Position numbers and translations under genes: made by a program | Assembly (NCBI RefSeq): GCF_031199965.1 | Contig: NZ_CP133605.1 | Span: 3,504,501 to 3,568,500, forward strand | DNA from: Paenibacillus sp. D2_2 | GTDB lineage: Bacteria > Bacillota > Bacilli > Paenibacillales > Paenibacillaceae | Length of the DNA stretch: 64,000 nucleotides | Direction: 5' to 3' | Shown here: positions 18,200-28,505 of the stretch, one piece after another | How the letters are laid out: each line of letters opens with the position of its first letter | Position numbering within the stretch: position 1 is the first letter of the stretch | Notes under the pieces: generated by a model | What the model was told of the DNA's origin: nothing | Database searches by the model: none | The model's input: only the letters and a program-made list of their open reading frames with translations

Positions 18200-18954
18200 T
18201 TATAATTCCTTATTACTCTTATCTCTACTACCAAGCTCTTCACAGACGACTGTCAACTGCTTGCACACTTCTTCAATTTGCTGATTCGTCACCTCATCAA
18301 GGTTATCAAGAATCTCATCCGCTCTTCTGAGCGCATCATCAAGGCTCGCTGAATTTTGAGAGTTGTGCTCTATATTAGACATATTCCTCTCCCTATACTC
18401 AGCCAAACTGCAAGCTAATGGCGGAGATTTTTTTAATGAATAGAAATCATAGAATTTACGGTTATCTACGGCTCTAACAAGCCAAATAAAAAAATCTTGC
18501 CGCTCGTCATCAATCCAAGCTCCGCCCGGCAGGCATTTCTCCCTGGTATACGTAACTTTCATTCTTTGTCGCCGGTCATAGATGAAATGCACGGTGTTGT
18601 TAATTGCGTCGGACTCCAAGGTAAATCGAAACGGCCTTTCACATAAAAAGTAAATATCCATATTGTGAAAAAAAGCGGTCCTTTCCCTGTAGCAATGACT
18701 CCAAACAGATTACCTTGACAATTGATATAGAATCCTCTGTAGTAATGCATGGTGGTCCTGCTCATGCTTTTGTACAACTTAATCTCTGTCAGAGAGTCTA
18801 GATCAAGGCCTAGAGTCTCATCTCTGAAATGTCTGATGATATTCATACGCGGTGGACTCTCCTCCTCAATAAGCAGATATTCGAACTCGCGAGCTCCACT
18901 GTCAGAAGTATATAATCTACGACTATACAATTTCTGAACAGTAGCTGGATACAA
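18200..18954 (-). pseudogene. Unknown conserved-looking protein (about 251 aa), one frameshift
   Basis: Two minus-strand frames join when one T is restored in the T7 run (plus-strand A 18668-18674): the first half ends KGPLFF and continues HNMDIYFLCERPFRF. The TTG at 18954 opens the frame but lies right behind a terminator tail and has no ribosome binding site; the ATG at about 18846 (MNIIRHFRDE), 12 bases after GGAGGAG, is an alternative. The body is a beta-rich soluble segment with many aromatic residues, followed by a helical acidic tail (LRRADEILDNLDEVTNQQIEE). I do not recognise a family and can give no function. Confidence 0.55.
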
Positions 18955-18994
18955 AAAACAGCAAGGTCACCTTTGATCATAGGAACCTCGCTGT
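18953..18994 (-). terminator. Terminator of the BTAD response regulator gene
   Basis: On the minus strand ACAGCGAGGT pairs with ACCTTGCTGT and is followed by six T. Located 33 bases after the stop of the regulator gene. Confidence 0.8.
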
Positions 18995-19026
18995 CGTCCA
19001 AGCAGTCTGACCCGCCCAGTGCTTCA

Positions 19027-20157
19027 CTATTTGATTGTAACTCTTCCCTGCCAGTCCCTATACCATTCCATTATGTATTTGCTCGGCGCTTCACCAAGTT
19101 CTTCCTCCAGCACTGTCTCCAGCATTTGATATTGCCGATGCACCATTGCTGGCTGCTGTACGGAATAGATAACCATCAACTGATAATAAGCTCTCTCCTC
19201 TAAAGAGTCCTGAGAGATAATATTCAGGTAGCTGGCTGCTGCCCGATCCAGGATGCCGTTATGATAATACCAATCCGAAATATCATAGCTAAGTTTAAGC
19301 CACGCACTCTTATAGCGCTGACGTTCACTTTCTGCCCACCAATAATCGTACTCCTGCAAATAATCTCCAGTATACATCTTGATCAACTCTTGATAAATAT
19401 CTATCGAATTTGCAGACAACGGAGGAAGTATACTTAATCGACGATCCCATTCACATATGTCCAGAACGATTTGATTCAAATGAAGTACATAACCATCGGT
19501 TGTATTCGCAATTTGAAAACAATCTTTATACGGCTCAAGCGCTTTACGTATATGATATACCGTAGTATACAACTGGGAATAAATCTTCTCTGGGTCATGA
19601 TCCTGCCACAGAAGATCAATCAGCACCGATTTACGGACCAGTTGTTCACGATGCTGTAATAAATAAAGAAATAATTCCTGCGCCTTTGAGGTGCGCCATT
19701 GCAGTAGCGACGTATTGCCAGGTGTACCTATGCTAACTTGACGAAACACATTCAGATGAATATCACCGGTAAGCAGCTCATTTACTTCCGATTTGAGATT
19801 CAGCCGAAGCCTGATTCTGTCCAGTGTCTTGACCAGTCGCTCTGTTTGGACCGGCTTCACAATATAATCAAGCGCATTCAAATCAAAGGCTTGTACTGCA
19901 TAATCATTATATGCGGTAACAAATATAATATTTAATCCTGGTCTCTTCTCAAGCAACTGATCAGCCAGTCTAATCCCGTCGAGCTCCGGAAGACTAATAT
20001 CGAGAAATATGGCATCAACCTCCCGATGTAAAATCTCATCGCGAGCAATTAATGGATCCGTATATTTACCGACGATTTCAACATTACCAACTTTAGATAA
20101 TTGCCGCTCCAGGAAGTCCAGAGCCAGCTTTTCATCATCCACGAGGATCATTCTCAT
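19027..20157 (-). CDS. Response regulator with BTAD (SARP-like) output domain
   Basis: 376 residues from ATG 20157 (AAGGAG 13 bases upstream). Receiver domain 1-120 with acidic pocket VDDE, phospho-acceptor Asp53 in FLDISLPELDG, and the conserved Lys in DYIVKPVQ. Then a winged-helix DNA-binding domain (about 150-230, LFLYLLQHREQLVRKSVLIDLLW) and a bacterial transcriptional activation (TPR-like) domain (about 235-376, EYDYWWAESERQRYKSAWLKL). This architecture is common in Paenibacillus and Clostridia LytTR/BTAD regulators. No histidine kinase gene is adjacent, so it is an orphan. Target genes are unknown. Confidence 0.88.
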   Translation of the reverse strand: MRMILVDDEKLALDFLERQLSKVGNVEIVGKYTDPLIARDEILHREVDAIFLDISLPELDGIRLADQLLEKRPGLNIIFVTAYNDYAVQAFDLNALDYIVKPVQTERLVKTLDRIRLRLNLKSEVNELLTGDIHLNVFRQVSIGTPGNTSLLQWRTSKAQELFLYLLQHREQLVRKSVLIDLLWQDHDPEKIYSQLYTTVYHIRKALEPYKDCFQIANTTDGYVLHLNQIVLDICEWDRRLSILPPLSANSIDIYQELIKMYTGDYLQEYDYWWAESERQRYKSAWLKLSYDISDWYYHNGILDRAAASYLNIISQDSLEERAYYQLMVIYSVQQPAMVHRQYQMLETVLEEELGEAPSKYIMEWYRDWQGRVTIK

Positions 20158-20294
20158 GAGTAAGTTCGTGCTCCTTACTGGTTGAATTAACGATATTCTA
20201 ACGAAAGTATAACATAAGTGAGTAGAGCGAAAATATCTACATAGATGAATACTCTCATATTAACGCTAAATGTGTCTGAAAGTTGCACAAAAAA

Positions 20295-20322
20295 CAAAAA
20301 ACGCCCTAATGGGCGCTTTTTG
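20295..20322 (-). terminator. Terminator of the sortase gene
   Basis: AAAAAGCGCCC-ATTA-GGGCGTTTTTTG on the minus strand, 16 bases beyond the sortase stop. Compact GC-rich stem and T6 tail; reads well in the plus direction too. Confidence 0.9.
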
Positions 20323-20338
20323 CAGCAATGATTTCACT

Positions 20339-20974
20339 TCATGATATCAATTTAGCCTGAACGATAAGCCGATGGGTTGATTTGTTCAGCGGTGTACATG
20401 TAATTAGAGTTAATATGCTCTCCTTCCCAGTACTGCTGAGCACAGATACATCGGTAGGCTCGACAACCAAGATATTGTAAACCTCGTATTGGTACGCCTT
20501 ATCTTCCGTATGAATCGTGATCTTATCTCCTATTTTTAGTTCATCCAAGCGATTAAATAGCCGACCCGTTGTTCTGGCCCGATGAGCTGCGATCGCTGTA
20601 TTTCCAGGTGAGCCGAGCGAAGCCGTCTCTGATAAATGCACGGCCGAGGACCGCATATTCTCCTTCGTTGCTCCTTCCAGAATGGGCAGCTTCACATCAA
20701 TCGCTGCAATCTCTATCATTCCGAGCAATCCTTCCTCGTTAGGAAAAGAAAGCAGACTTGCTGCGGCCCCATCGTCCTCCGGAGCCGCTCCTTCCTGTAA
20801 ATAGTCTGATAAGCGTTCATAGCTGGATGTCAGCTGGGGATTGATCTGAACTTCTTGACGCTCAGCAGCTTGCAACAGCCGCTCCTGTTCACGGTCCGCA
20901 AACCACTCCGTAACCCTCGGGGCTACGATTATCAACACACCAAGCAGGATAAACAACCACCATAGCTTACGCAT
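20339..20974 (-). CDS. Class D sortase
   Basis: 211 residues from ATG 20974 (GGAGTAGAAGAGA upstream). One N-terminal membrane helix (LWWLFILLGVLIIVAP) anchors a sortase barrel. Catalytic residues are visible: His in AIAAHRART (about 130), Cys in LTLITCTPL (about 193) and Arg in STHRLIVQA (about 201). The N-terminal anchor and length fit class D (YhcS-type), which attaches LPxTx proteins to peptidoglycan outside the membrane. No LPxTG-type substrate gene is nearby; the surface protein in this window uses SLH domains instead. Probably monocistronic. Confidence 0.92.
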   Translation of the reverse strand: MRKLWWLFILLGVLIIVAPRVTEWFADREQERLLQAAERQEVQINPQLTSSYERLSDYLQEGAAPEDDGAAASLLSFPNEEGLLGMIEIAAIDVKLPILEGATKENMRSSAVHLSETASLGSPGNTAIAAHRARTTGRLFNRLDELKIGDKITIHTEDKAYQYEVYNILVVEPTDVSVLSSTGKESILTLITCTPLNKSTHRLIVQAKLIS

Positions 20975-21173
20975 TCTCTTCTACTCCTCTGTCTTATCTG
21001 GTGGTAGAAACATAACCTTCTCTATTATAACCTTTTTCATATCATGGACCTATCATGGTCCTATATCTCTATGTTCTGAGAAGCTGCCTAAGCCCCTCTT
21101 CGTGCCAAACTGCTCATACGGCATCAACCTTATGATACAAAGGACAGCTATACAAATTCTCAACATAGATAAT

Positions 21174-22286
21174 TTACTTGTTATCTTCGTCTTCACTAGG
21201 TTTGGAAATTTGCGTAACAGATGCATCCTTTTCGGTGCTTGACGATTGTTGACTTTCCGGCAAAGACTCATCTGCTTCAGGGTGAAGTGCTTCCTTCTTA
21301 TCAGAAACTAGAGTCGTTCGGCGAGGGTTATACCTCGCTCTAGTTCTTATCGCTCTTTGTACCAGCCACACCATAACCAGAATAATCCCGCCGATCACAA
21401 ATACAGGAATCGCTCCTGCAAGAACAACAACCAACCATTCGAACATTGCCGAGATCACTCGAATGCTGCCGTTTAACGATTTTCCCGCTCTTTCCAGTAA
21501 TGGGGACTTCTCATGGCTAGAGTTCTGCAAAGTTTCTACATCCGGCTGATACAAACGGATTTCAACCGTTGAAAAAGATACATTACTGTCGATATAACGC
21601 ATCCGCCCTTTGATCTGTTCAATCTCAGTTTGAATCCGCTCAAGCTCATTAACATACTCTACAAGCTGGCTAGTCTTCGTTGCCTCATCTATGAACTTGA
21701 GATACCTCGCTTCCATCGCTTGTTTTACCTTGAGCCGAGCTTCCAAATCCACATATTCTTCGGATACATCCTGACCTTGGATGCTGCGCTGCAACGATTG
21801 ATGCTCAAGCTTATCGATTTGATCCAGGAAGGAGGAGAAACCAGCGGAAGGAACCTTAATCGTAAATGTTCCCCCCTCCTCTTCAAGAGAGCGATTTTCC
21901 GAAAAATCAACGATATAACCGCCAGCCAAAGTAACTTGATTTCGGATTTGCGATTGTGCCTTGCTATAATCATCCACCTGCATCACGACGTTCGCCTTGT
22001 AAATCAGTTTCTTATTCATGCCCATCAAAACATCCGCAGCTTGAAACCCAGACCCTGCTGAAGTAGAAGAACCTTCCGGAATGGATTCCAGACCGCCGCC
22101 AGAGTCCTGTTTAGGTGATTCCATAGCAATATCACTCGTGCTGGTTGTCTCAACCAATGAAGCTTTATTATCTGCACTACTTCCAGCTGAATCGCTTCGT
22201 GAATGGCTGGCGCTCCCACAGCCGCTTAATAGCAACATCGAAAGCAGAATCAGTACTACCGCTTTACCTATCCCCCATTTACGCAT
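21174..22286 (-). CDS. DUF4349 lipoprotein
   Basis: 370 residues from ATG 22286. Signal peptide with lipobox (LLSMLLLSGC, Cys at about 23), Ser-rich linker, then the DUF4349 domain (about 90-290): MNKKLIYKANVVMQVDDYSKAQ, GGYIVDFSENRS, FTIKVPSAGFSSFLDQI, and a long coiled coil (YVDLEARLKVKQAMEARYLKFI to IEQIKGRMRYID). A membrane helix follows (VFVIGGIILVMVWLV) and an acidic cytosolic tail. Family function is unknown; it is envelope-associated. A terminator-like element is not obvious after it. Confidence 0.88.
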   Translation of the reverse strand: MRKWGIGKAVVLILLSMLLLSGCGSASHSRSDSAGSSADNKASLVETTSTSDIAMESPKQDSGGGLESIPEGSSTSAGSGFQAADVLMGMNKKLIYKANVVMQVDDYSKAQSQIRNQVTLAGGYIVDFSENRSLEEEGGTFTIKVPSAGFSSFLDQIDKLEHQSLQRSIQGQDVSEEYVDLEARLKVKQAMEARYLKFIDEATKTSQLVEYVNELERIQTEIEQIKGRMRYIDSNVSFSTVEIRLYQPDVETLQNSSHEKSPLLERAGKSLNGSIRVISAMFEWLVVVLAGAIPVFVIGGIILVMVWLVQRAIRTRARYNPRRTTLVSDKKEALHPEADESLPESQQSSSTEKDASVTQISKPSEDEDNK

Positions 22287-22421
22287 ACTTAGCCCCCAAT
22301 ACTCTTTTGAATGGTCCGATCCAGTTAATTCTATATGTGTACTTCATCGAGACCATACCTTATCAACCCTCACGAAGGGATTATATGGAATGTTGCGCAG
22401 ATATTTCTTTTGCTGTCAAAA

Positions 22422-22450
22422 AAGCCCCAATCCAAATAGGACCGGGGCTT
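22422..22450 (-). terminator. Terminator of the ABC exporter gene
   Basis: AAGCCCCGG...TTGGGGCTT on the minus strand followed by TTTTTGAC; seven-pair GC stem directly after the ABC gene stop. Confidence 0.8.
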
Positions 22451-22460
22451 AGCAGTTCAC

Positions 22461-24248
22461 TTACATATTTTTTAACTTATAGAATTCACCTTTCATATCT
22501 AGCAATTGCTCATAGGTGCCTGATTCGACAATCTTGCCTTTCTTGAGCACAATAATCCGATCGGCGTTCTTGACCGTAGATAGGCGGTGAGCAACGATAA
22601 ACGTTGTTCTTCCTTGCATCAGCTGCTCCATCGCATTTTGAACATGCCGTTCAGATGCATTATCAAGCGCCGAGGTAGCCTCATCGAGAATAATGATCTT
22701 TGGATCACGGACCAGCGCCCGGGCAATAGCAATCCTCTGTCTTTGCCCTCCCGATAGTCTGCCGCCATGTTCCCCAACCTTCGTATCCAGACCTTCCGGC
22801 AGACTGTCGATTACATCCTGTAAATTAGCCATCCATACGGCCCGCTGTAATTTCTCTTCGGAAATATGAGGTAGTCCGTAGGTGATGTTCTCCCGAATCG
22901 ATCCTGAGAATAAGATATTGTTCTGCAGTACGATCGCCAGTGATTGACGATAGCGCGACATGCTGAGCTCGCTCATTGGCATTCCATCAATCAAAATGCT
23001 GCCAGATTGCGGTTTGTAGAAGCCGATAATCAAGTTCAGGATGGTAGATTTACCTGAACCTGATTCGCCGACAAAGGCGATCGTCTCCCCAGGCTTCACA
23101 TCCAGGCTAAAATCATCCAACACATGCCGATCCGAATCCTTATAGCTAAAGCTGACACCTTTGAACTGGTAGCTGCCACTGAATTTCTCAGGTTTAACCT
23201 TCCCTTTGTACTCCTCCGTCTCATCAGACAACAGAACCTCGGTTACGGAATGGAGTGACTCGAAGCCCTTAACAAGGTTAGGGTACACATTGAGGATCGA
23301 TGTCACGGAACCGATCATCATAGCGAAGAAGCTCTGATACATGACGATATCGCCGATCTCCATATAGCCTCGGTAGGAGAGATAAGCAGTAAAGAACAAG
23401 CAGCTTACCTGGAACAACTGGAAGATAACCCAGCTGGAGGAGCCAAAATAGGCTTCCAATACGTCTAGTCAATGTCCGCGATCACGGATATTTTCCAGTG
23501 CAGCATCCACCTTGCGGATTTCCACTTCTTCCAGACCGTGGGCCCGTGTTACCGGAATCATCTCAACGGTCTCAGATACTTTCCCCGACATTTCCTCGAT
23601 GTTCTTGCGGACTTCGCGATTACGTTGGGACATTTTGGTGTTGAAGAAGCGTACCAGGAAGATCCCCGTCGGCCCCATAAGTAGGAAGAATAAAGCAACC
23701 ATCCAACTGTTGTATAGCGTGAGCACGACGACAATCGCCAGGTTAATTGTGGCGGGAATGATCGTCATGAGCATTTGCCGGGACAGGAAATCGACCGCTT
23801 CAACGTCTCGTAACACCTTAGACTGCAGTTTCCCTGCGTTCATATCCCCGTGATAGCTTAACGAGAGTTGTTGCATCTTGCGAACGAGCGTACTGCGCAA
23901 CCCTGCCTCCACATGACGAACCGCTTTACTTACATAACTGACATGAAGCGTATGTGTTGGGATATTCTGCGCGATGACGATGACGATCAGGATCATGTTG
24001 ATCCAGAACTCATTCATCGAGTGGCGTTCAGGATAACTTACAATGTTAATGATGTTCGCTGTAACGATAGACAGCACCCAGGTTGGTGAATTTTTAATCG
24101 TAAAGAATAATGCCGATAAGGCTACTTTCCCCATATGATTACGATATAGACGCGCAAGTAAACTAAACGGTTTGATTTTAGTTCCTTGTTCATTCTCGAA
24201 CACCTTCGAATAATCCAGAGAAATCTCTGGTCTTGCCATAGGATTCAC
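22461..24248 (-). pseudogene. ABC exporter (TMD-NBD), interrupted by in-frame TGA
   Basis: From ATG 24248 to 22461 the frame is single and uninterrupted except for one TGA at 23469-23471, between ENIRDRGH and LDVLEAYFGSS. Full length would be 595 aa, normal for a half-size exporter: six membrane helices (about 35-330), then the nucleotide-binding domain with Walker A GESGSGKST, signature LSGGQRQRIAIARAL, Walker B IIILDEATSALD and switch AHRLST. Family relatives have an Arg codon here, and CGA to TGA is a single C-to-T change, so it is a nonsense mutation or base error rather than an indel. It would export a lipid, drug or peptide. No partner half-transporter gene is adjacent. Without readthrough, the ATPase half is orphaned. 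Confidence 0.82.
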
Positions 24249-24410
24249 CTGCTTTTTAGATTATGATAGTTATTGATGGACTCGGATCATTTGAGCCAGG
24301 AAGAACATCAGTGACTAGTATAGAACTACTACTACCTGATCTCTATAACATGATCGGTCGCTTTTACAAAGATTGTTTAACCAAATCGGACATCAAGGAG
24401 TGAATCTAAC

Positions 24411-25336
24411 ATGACCCCTGGTTACCCGGAAGTATACTTCCCCATTACCGTTCGGAAGCCTGCTTATTCTCGCCTCATACGAGAACTGTAAATAATGGCT
24501 GGATCTGCGGACGGCATGTTCACCATACAATGCTTGAAATCCTGCTCGTAGTTGAAGGTACTCTGACTACGATTCTCGGCTGTACCGAATTCAACCAGCA
24601 TGTCGGGGATATCATCATCGTCTCTCCTATGATGGTGCATGATTTCCAGGTACGACTGACAGAGCGGGTATCCTTCTTCACTATGCATATTCATATCGAG
24701 GATACAGAAATTCTTCATCTCATCGGATCTAACAATCATGGCTTCTATCCATCAGGCCATCCATTGAACCAACAGATAAAGGCTTCTGTTCAACACATCA
24801 TTGACACTCTGTTCCAACAGAGCCGGGCCAAGATGTCCCTGATGCGCGAGGTTTATACCATTCTGGACGAGATGGAGCAATATTTCTCAACGCAGCACGA
24901 GAAGAGCCCATTGTCCTTCGATGCTGAATTGTCTAATCAGGTTGCGAGGGAAATTCAGACTCTCGTTCTGAGGAATAGCGAGGAAGCTGTAACAGGGTTA
25001 ATGGCAGATAAGGATGCGAATAGTGACTGGCTTGAAGAGATATCGCGCAAGCTTGGGGTGAGTAGGCGACATTGCCACCGATTGTTCAGGCAAGCCTTTG
25101 GAATTCCTCCACGCGAATATTTGATGGTACTAAAGCAGCAGGAAGCGATGCAGATGCTTGTGACTAGTAGCGATTCAATCGAACGTATTGCCCACAGAAT
25201 CGGATACGAGAATGTACAGAGCTTCAGCCGGCAGTTCACTGCCTGGGCGGGCTGTACCCCTAGTACATTTCGTAAGAATAATCTGAACGAGCGCCATCAT
25301 CTGATCCCAATCAACTTACAAGAGCAGGTGCATTGA
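24411..25336 (+). pseudogene. AraC-family regulator, frameshifted near N-terminus
   Basis: ATG 24411 follows CAAGGAGTGAATCTAAC. The first 25 codons (MTPGYPEVYFPITVRKPAYS) shift frame at about 24485, where restoring an A gives GWICGRHVHHTMLEILLVVEG, a cupin-type sensor domain start (His pair). Restored length 308 aa. The C-terminal HTH_18 pair is intact: ISRKLGVSRRHCHRLFRQAFG, then SIERIAHRIGYENVQSFSRQF. Likely activates transcription in response to a small ligand. It is divergent from the ABC exporter, separated by about 160 bases, and directly followed by the CWC protein gene, so either could be a target. Confidence 0.85.
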
Positions 25337-25573
25337 ATGAGTACAAACGATTCTAGACCTAATATTCCTGAAATTGACCCTTTGCGCTGTCCGTTATGCG
25401 GGCAGCCTAATCATTGTGCCTACGCTGCGGGACAATCACATACAACCTGCTGGTGCAATAACTTATCCGTTCCCAAGCCACTGCTTGAGCAGATTCCCGA
25501 TCAGTTCCGCCGCAAAGCCTGTGTCTGTGAGAATTGCGTCAGGACATATATTGCGAATCACGGTGTGCTTTAA
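25337..25573 (+). CDS. Cysteine-rich CWC family protein
   Basis: 78 residues, ATG 25337 placed directly after the TGA of the AraC gene, so translation is probably coupled. Cys pattern CPLCGQPNHC, TTCWCNN, CVCENCVRTYI matches the small CWC family, with the CWC motif at the centre; eight Cys suggest metal binding. Function unknown. Followed by a strong terminator. Confidence 0.85.
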   Translation: MSTNDSRPNIPEIDPLRCPLCGQPNHCAYAAGQSHTTCWCNNLSVPKPLLEQIPDQFRRKACVCENCVRTYIANHGVL

Positions 25574-25616
25574 TATGTATTTAGCTTTTGATGGGATTAT
25601 ATAAACTTAATAAAAA

Positions 25617-25650
25617 ATAAAACAGCCTGCAAAATGCAGGCTGTTTATTT
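25617..25650. terminator. Bidirectional terminator
   Basis: AAACAGCCTGCA-TTT-TGCAGGCTGTTT: 12-bp stem flanked by A/T runs, between convergent CWC and GNAT genes. Confidence 0.9.
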
Positions 25651-25672
25651 ACTTACTTCTTATCGTATTATC

Positions 25673-26208
25673 CTAATTCTCTTCGGCTAATACACTCATA
25701 ATAATGACATCATGGTAGCTGCCATTTTTGAATATTTTCTGCCGCAATCTACCTTCTTCTTTAAAGCCACAGCTACGGTAACAACGATAGGCCCTCTCGT
25801 TATAATCGTATACCTGAAGCTCAAGCCGGTTAAATTCAAGGACTGGAAAACAAATTGCTTGAGCAAATGGATCGCTTCACGTCCAATCCCTTGCCCAAGC
25901 AGGTCTTTACGGCCAATAACGATACCGAGTGTGGCTGAGCGATTCTGCCAATCGATTCTGATCAGATCAATCTGCCCGATATAGTCCAACGTATTTTTAT
26001 CAGCAATAATAAATCCCCGCATGCCATTAGCTTTACCTTCGATCATCATGTTCAGAAATGATTCAGTGTCATATTCCGACTGCGGGAAAGTAAAAACCGT
26101 ACTCAGCGTCCCTGTGATTTCTGGATCGTTCACCCATTTGCGAATGCTGGGCAGATCCTCCTTCCGATACTCTCTTAATACAATTTGATCTCCAATAAGA
26201 TGTGGCAT
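25673..26208 (-). pseudogene. GNAT N-acetyltransferase (RimJ/RimL type), one frameshift
   Basis: ATG 26208 after GAGGGGGAAGTTATT: MPHLIGDQIVLREYRKEDLP, the RimJ/RimL-type N-terminus. Acetyl-CoA loop: LGIVIGRKDLLGQGIGREA. One base lost at about 25841; restored, the last strand and helix read LQVYDYNERAYRCYRSCGF, giving 178 aa. It acetylates an amine, substrate unknown. It starts 26 bases after the HAD gene stop on the same strand, so the two are cotranscribed. Confidence 0.85.
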
Positions 26209-26233
26209 AATAACTTCCCCCTCTTCTATCTGA

Positions 26234-26884
26234 CTATCTATATAAACCATCCAATCGAATCTCTCCAACATGATCAATAATTAGATCCGCTTGCGACAAG
26301 TCCTGTTCTCCGGAGTTGGGATTCGTAAAGCCTATGCATTTCATCCCTGCCGCTTTGGCCGCCGCTACTCCATGTTTCGCATCTTCCAGAACTACACAGC
26401 ATTCGGGAGAGACTCTCAATTGCTTAGCTGCCTCCAAATAGACATCTGGAGCTGGCTTGCCTTGAGGAACCTCTTCGCCGCTTACGATACTACCGAACTC
26501 ACTCAGCAGTTCAAACCGGGACAGAACAGCCTCGATAAACACTCTTGGTGAGGATGAGGCAAGTCCAATCGATATTCCTCGCCGTTTGAGCTCAGCGATG
26601 AATGGCCTGATGCCATCCATCGGCTCTATCTCCATATTCCGAATCGCCTGAATTTTCTGTGTTAACTGATAATCGATCAATTCATCTACGGTCTGACCAA
26701 TTCCGTATTCCCGCTTAATATCCGCCCACATTTCTGGATTGGTCATGCCAACATACTTTTCAAATTGTTCCTTTGTAAGGGGATGTCCAAAATACTCCAT
26801 CGTCTCGATATCTACTGCAAAATGGAGCGGCTCACTATCAATAATGACGCCGTCCATATCAAATATAAATGCTTGCTTAGACAT
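26234..26884 (-). CDS. HAD-IA phosphatase / beta-phosphoglucomutase-like
   Basis: 216 residues. ATG 26884 is eight bases after GGAGGGAG; the longer frame from 26929 lacks a site. Motif I FDMDGVIIDSEP, motif II IGLASSSP, Lys in PQGKPAPDVY, motif IV VVLEDAKHGVAAAKAAG. The helical cap fits the PGMB-like subfamily, which acts on small phosphorylated sugars. Located between Amj and the GNAT gene in one minus-strand run. Confidence 0.9.
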   Translation of the reverse strand: MSKQAFIFDMDGVIIDSEPLHFAVDIETMEYFGHPLTKEQFEKYVGMTNPEMWADIKREYGIGQTVDELIDYQLTQKIQAIRNMEIEPMDGIRPFIAELKRRGISIGLASSSPRVFIEAVLSRFELLSEFGSIVSGEEVPQGKPAPDVYLEAAKQLRVSPECCVVLEDAKHGVAAAKAAGMKCIGFTNPNSGEQDLSQADLIIDHVGEIRLDGLYR

Positions 26885-26907
26885 TGCTCTCCCTCCAATA
26901 TTCTCTA

Positions 26908-27700
26908 TCAAATCACCTTTACTATCCAAACTATGAGATAAGCCGCCGGAACAATAAATAACTGCGCCAACAATGTGCCAAGAAACCTCGATAACATCAG
27001 CATAACATATATTTTGCCAAGCTGATGCTTAGAGCCTTTACCATGGATCGCCCGGTCAGTAATCAGACCAAGCTGCGGATCGATGAATATGGTCAGAATG
27101 ATCGTCGCCACCCCGTTGATGATACCTGAAGCCTGCGAGGCAGTCGTGCTAAATGCTGGTGAGAGATGAGCCGCATAGAGCGATGATAATACCCCAACTG
27201 TATAAATTCCTGTAACGATGGTATTGAGCAGAATGAAGCGCTTCGGAATGCCCAGAATTCGAAAGCTGCGAAGATTGAACCGAGGCTTCTTCAAATATCG
27301 CCGTGAATTTTTAATCTGCCCGATCGTTACACTCGCTATTAATTTGGGTAGTGACCCCACAACCTCGAACTTGGCGATAATTCGCTCAAATACGCCCACA
27401 AATGTAGGAAATAGAAATAGAGCAATCAGCGTACCTACTGAAGCCGCAAAGAGAATAATCCGAAAACACCACAGTACATCAAATGAAGGATTCACCCTTG
27501 CATAATCGATGAATTTGGCAGTAAGCGGCGCTTGAAGCATATTTGCTGTTCTCGATACAAGTACAACCATACCAGGTCAGGGAAAGGGCAACCGCGATTT
27601 TGTTCAGCTTCACCCCAGCATAGCGAATCGAATAGGACAACGTCTCCGACGTATGAATAATCATCGTCAACACAAATACAATCGTTAAGTTAATCGCCAT
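26908..27700 (-). pseudogene. amj: Lipid II flippase Amj, one frameshift
   Basis: ATG 27700 overlaps the stop of the methyltransferase gene (ATGGCGATTAA). The start MAINLTIVFVLTMIIHTSET, then SIRYAGVKLNKIAVALSLT, and after the break GMVVLVSRTANMLQAPLTAK, are typical of Amj (YdaH), the MurJ-independent lipid II flippase of Bacillus. Here a base seems gained (or two lost) at about 27572-27577, one of the few +1 events in the window. Restored length 263 aa with six or more membrane helices (including LNTIVTGIYTVGVLSSLYA). It would move lipid II across the membrane. Confidence 0.85.
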
Positions 27701-28505
27701 GTCGCTTAACCGCCACAATCACAAGATGTTCTGTTGCATCACGATATTGAGCAGCATCACATGTCTCGCTAGCCGCTTGCAACAGATTATCGTAAACCGT
27801 TCGATTCTCTTGATATAACCTCGTGACTTCTGTTCTCATCCCAGCCAAAAAGCCTTCAGCTCCGGCATAAGTAACGATCTCGAACCCTCCACGCATAACC
27901 TCAGATCTAGCATCCACCGGCGTTGAAAAATAACACTCCGTGAATCCGCGGTTTTCATCCACTTCAATCTCATGCAATAAATCATAGATTTGCTCAATAT
28001 CCTTATATGACTCACTGAATTCACTGACTCCTGCCTTCAGTACTCCCCAAGCATTAATATATGAAAAAATAGCTACTCCACCCGGCTTCAGAATTCTATA
28101 AGTCTCTTGAATGATAGAATGGCGGTCTTCTGAATTGTGGACATGATACAGTGGGCCCAATACAAGCGCGGCATCGTAAATGGATGCTTTCAGTACATGA
28201 AGATTTCTGGCGTCCTCGCAAATATAATCCTCCGCTTGCAGACCCTCTTCCTGAATCCTGCTCTTTGCCAGTTCAAGTTCTTTCCCAGAGAGTTCAAACA
28301 ATGTAGCTTGATAGCCTTGCTTCAGTAGTTCAATCGAATACCTACCTGGGCCAGAACCTATATCGCAAATATGTCCGGATGCTGGCAAATATCGTTTGAT
28401 TATCTTCAATGTACTTATGAACTCTATTCTGCTGTAGGGGTCATCAAGTCTAAACCACTCCTGCAGTGCGTGTTCATCATAATAATCTCTAACAATCTCG
28501 CTCAC
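27690..28505 (-). CDS. Class I SAM-dependent methyltransferase
   Basis: 271 residues from GTG 28505, nine bases after GAGGGG; the ATG at 28544 has no ribosome binding site. Motif I HICDIGSGPGRYSIELL, acidic end of strand 2 (LFELSGKELE), motif III-like AALVLGPLYHVHN, and RILKPGGVAIFSYIN (motif post III) define a UbiE/class I fold. Substrate unknown. Its stop overlaps the amj start, so they are coupled and the order methyltransferase-amj-HAD-GNAT probably forms one operon. Confidence 0.88.
   Translation of the reverse strand: MSEIVRDYYDEHALQEWFRLDDPYSRIEFISTLKIIKRYLPASGHICDIGSGPGRYSIELLKQGYQATLFELSGKELELAKSRIQEEGLQAEDYICEDARNLHVLKASIYDAALVLGPLYHVHNSEDRHSIIQETYRILKPGGVAIFSYINAWGVLKAGVSEFSESYKDIEQIYDLLHEIEVDENRGFTECYFSTPVDARSEVMRGGFEIVTYAGAEGFLAGMRTEVTRLYQENRTVYDNLLQAASETCDAAQYRDATEHLVIVAVKRHGD

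Noticed and set aside
18955..18980. ATG at 18980 as start of the unknown 251-aa gene
   Set aside because: It lies inside the terminator hairpin of the response regulator gene and would need a further frameshift in the T tract.
23469..23471. Selenocysteine at the in-frame TGA of the ABC exporter
   Set aside because: No SECIS-like hairpin is seen just after the TGA and family members have Arg, not Cys, at this position.
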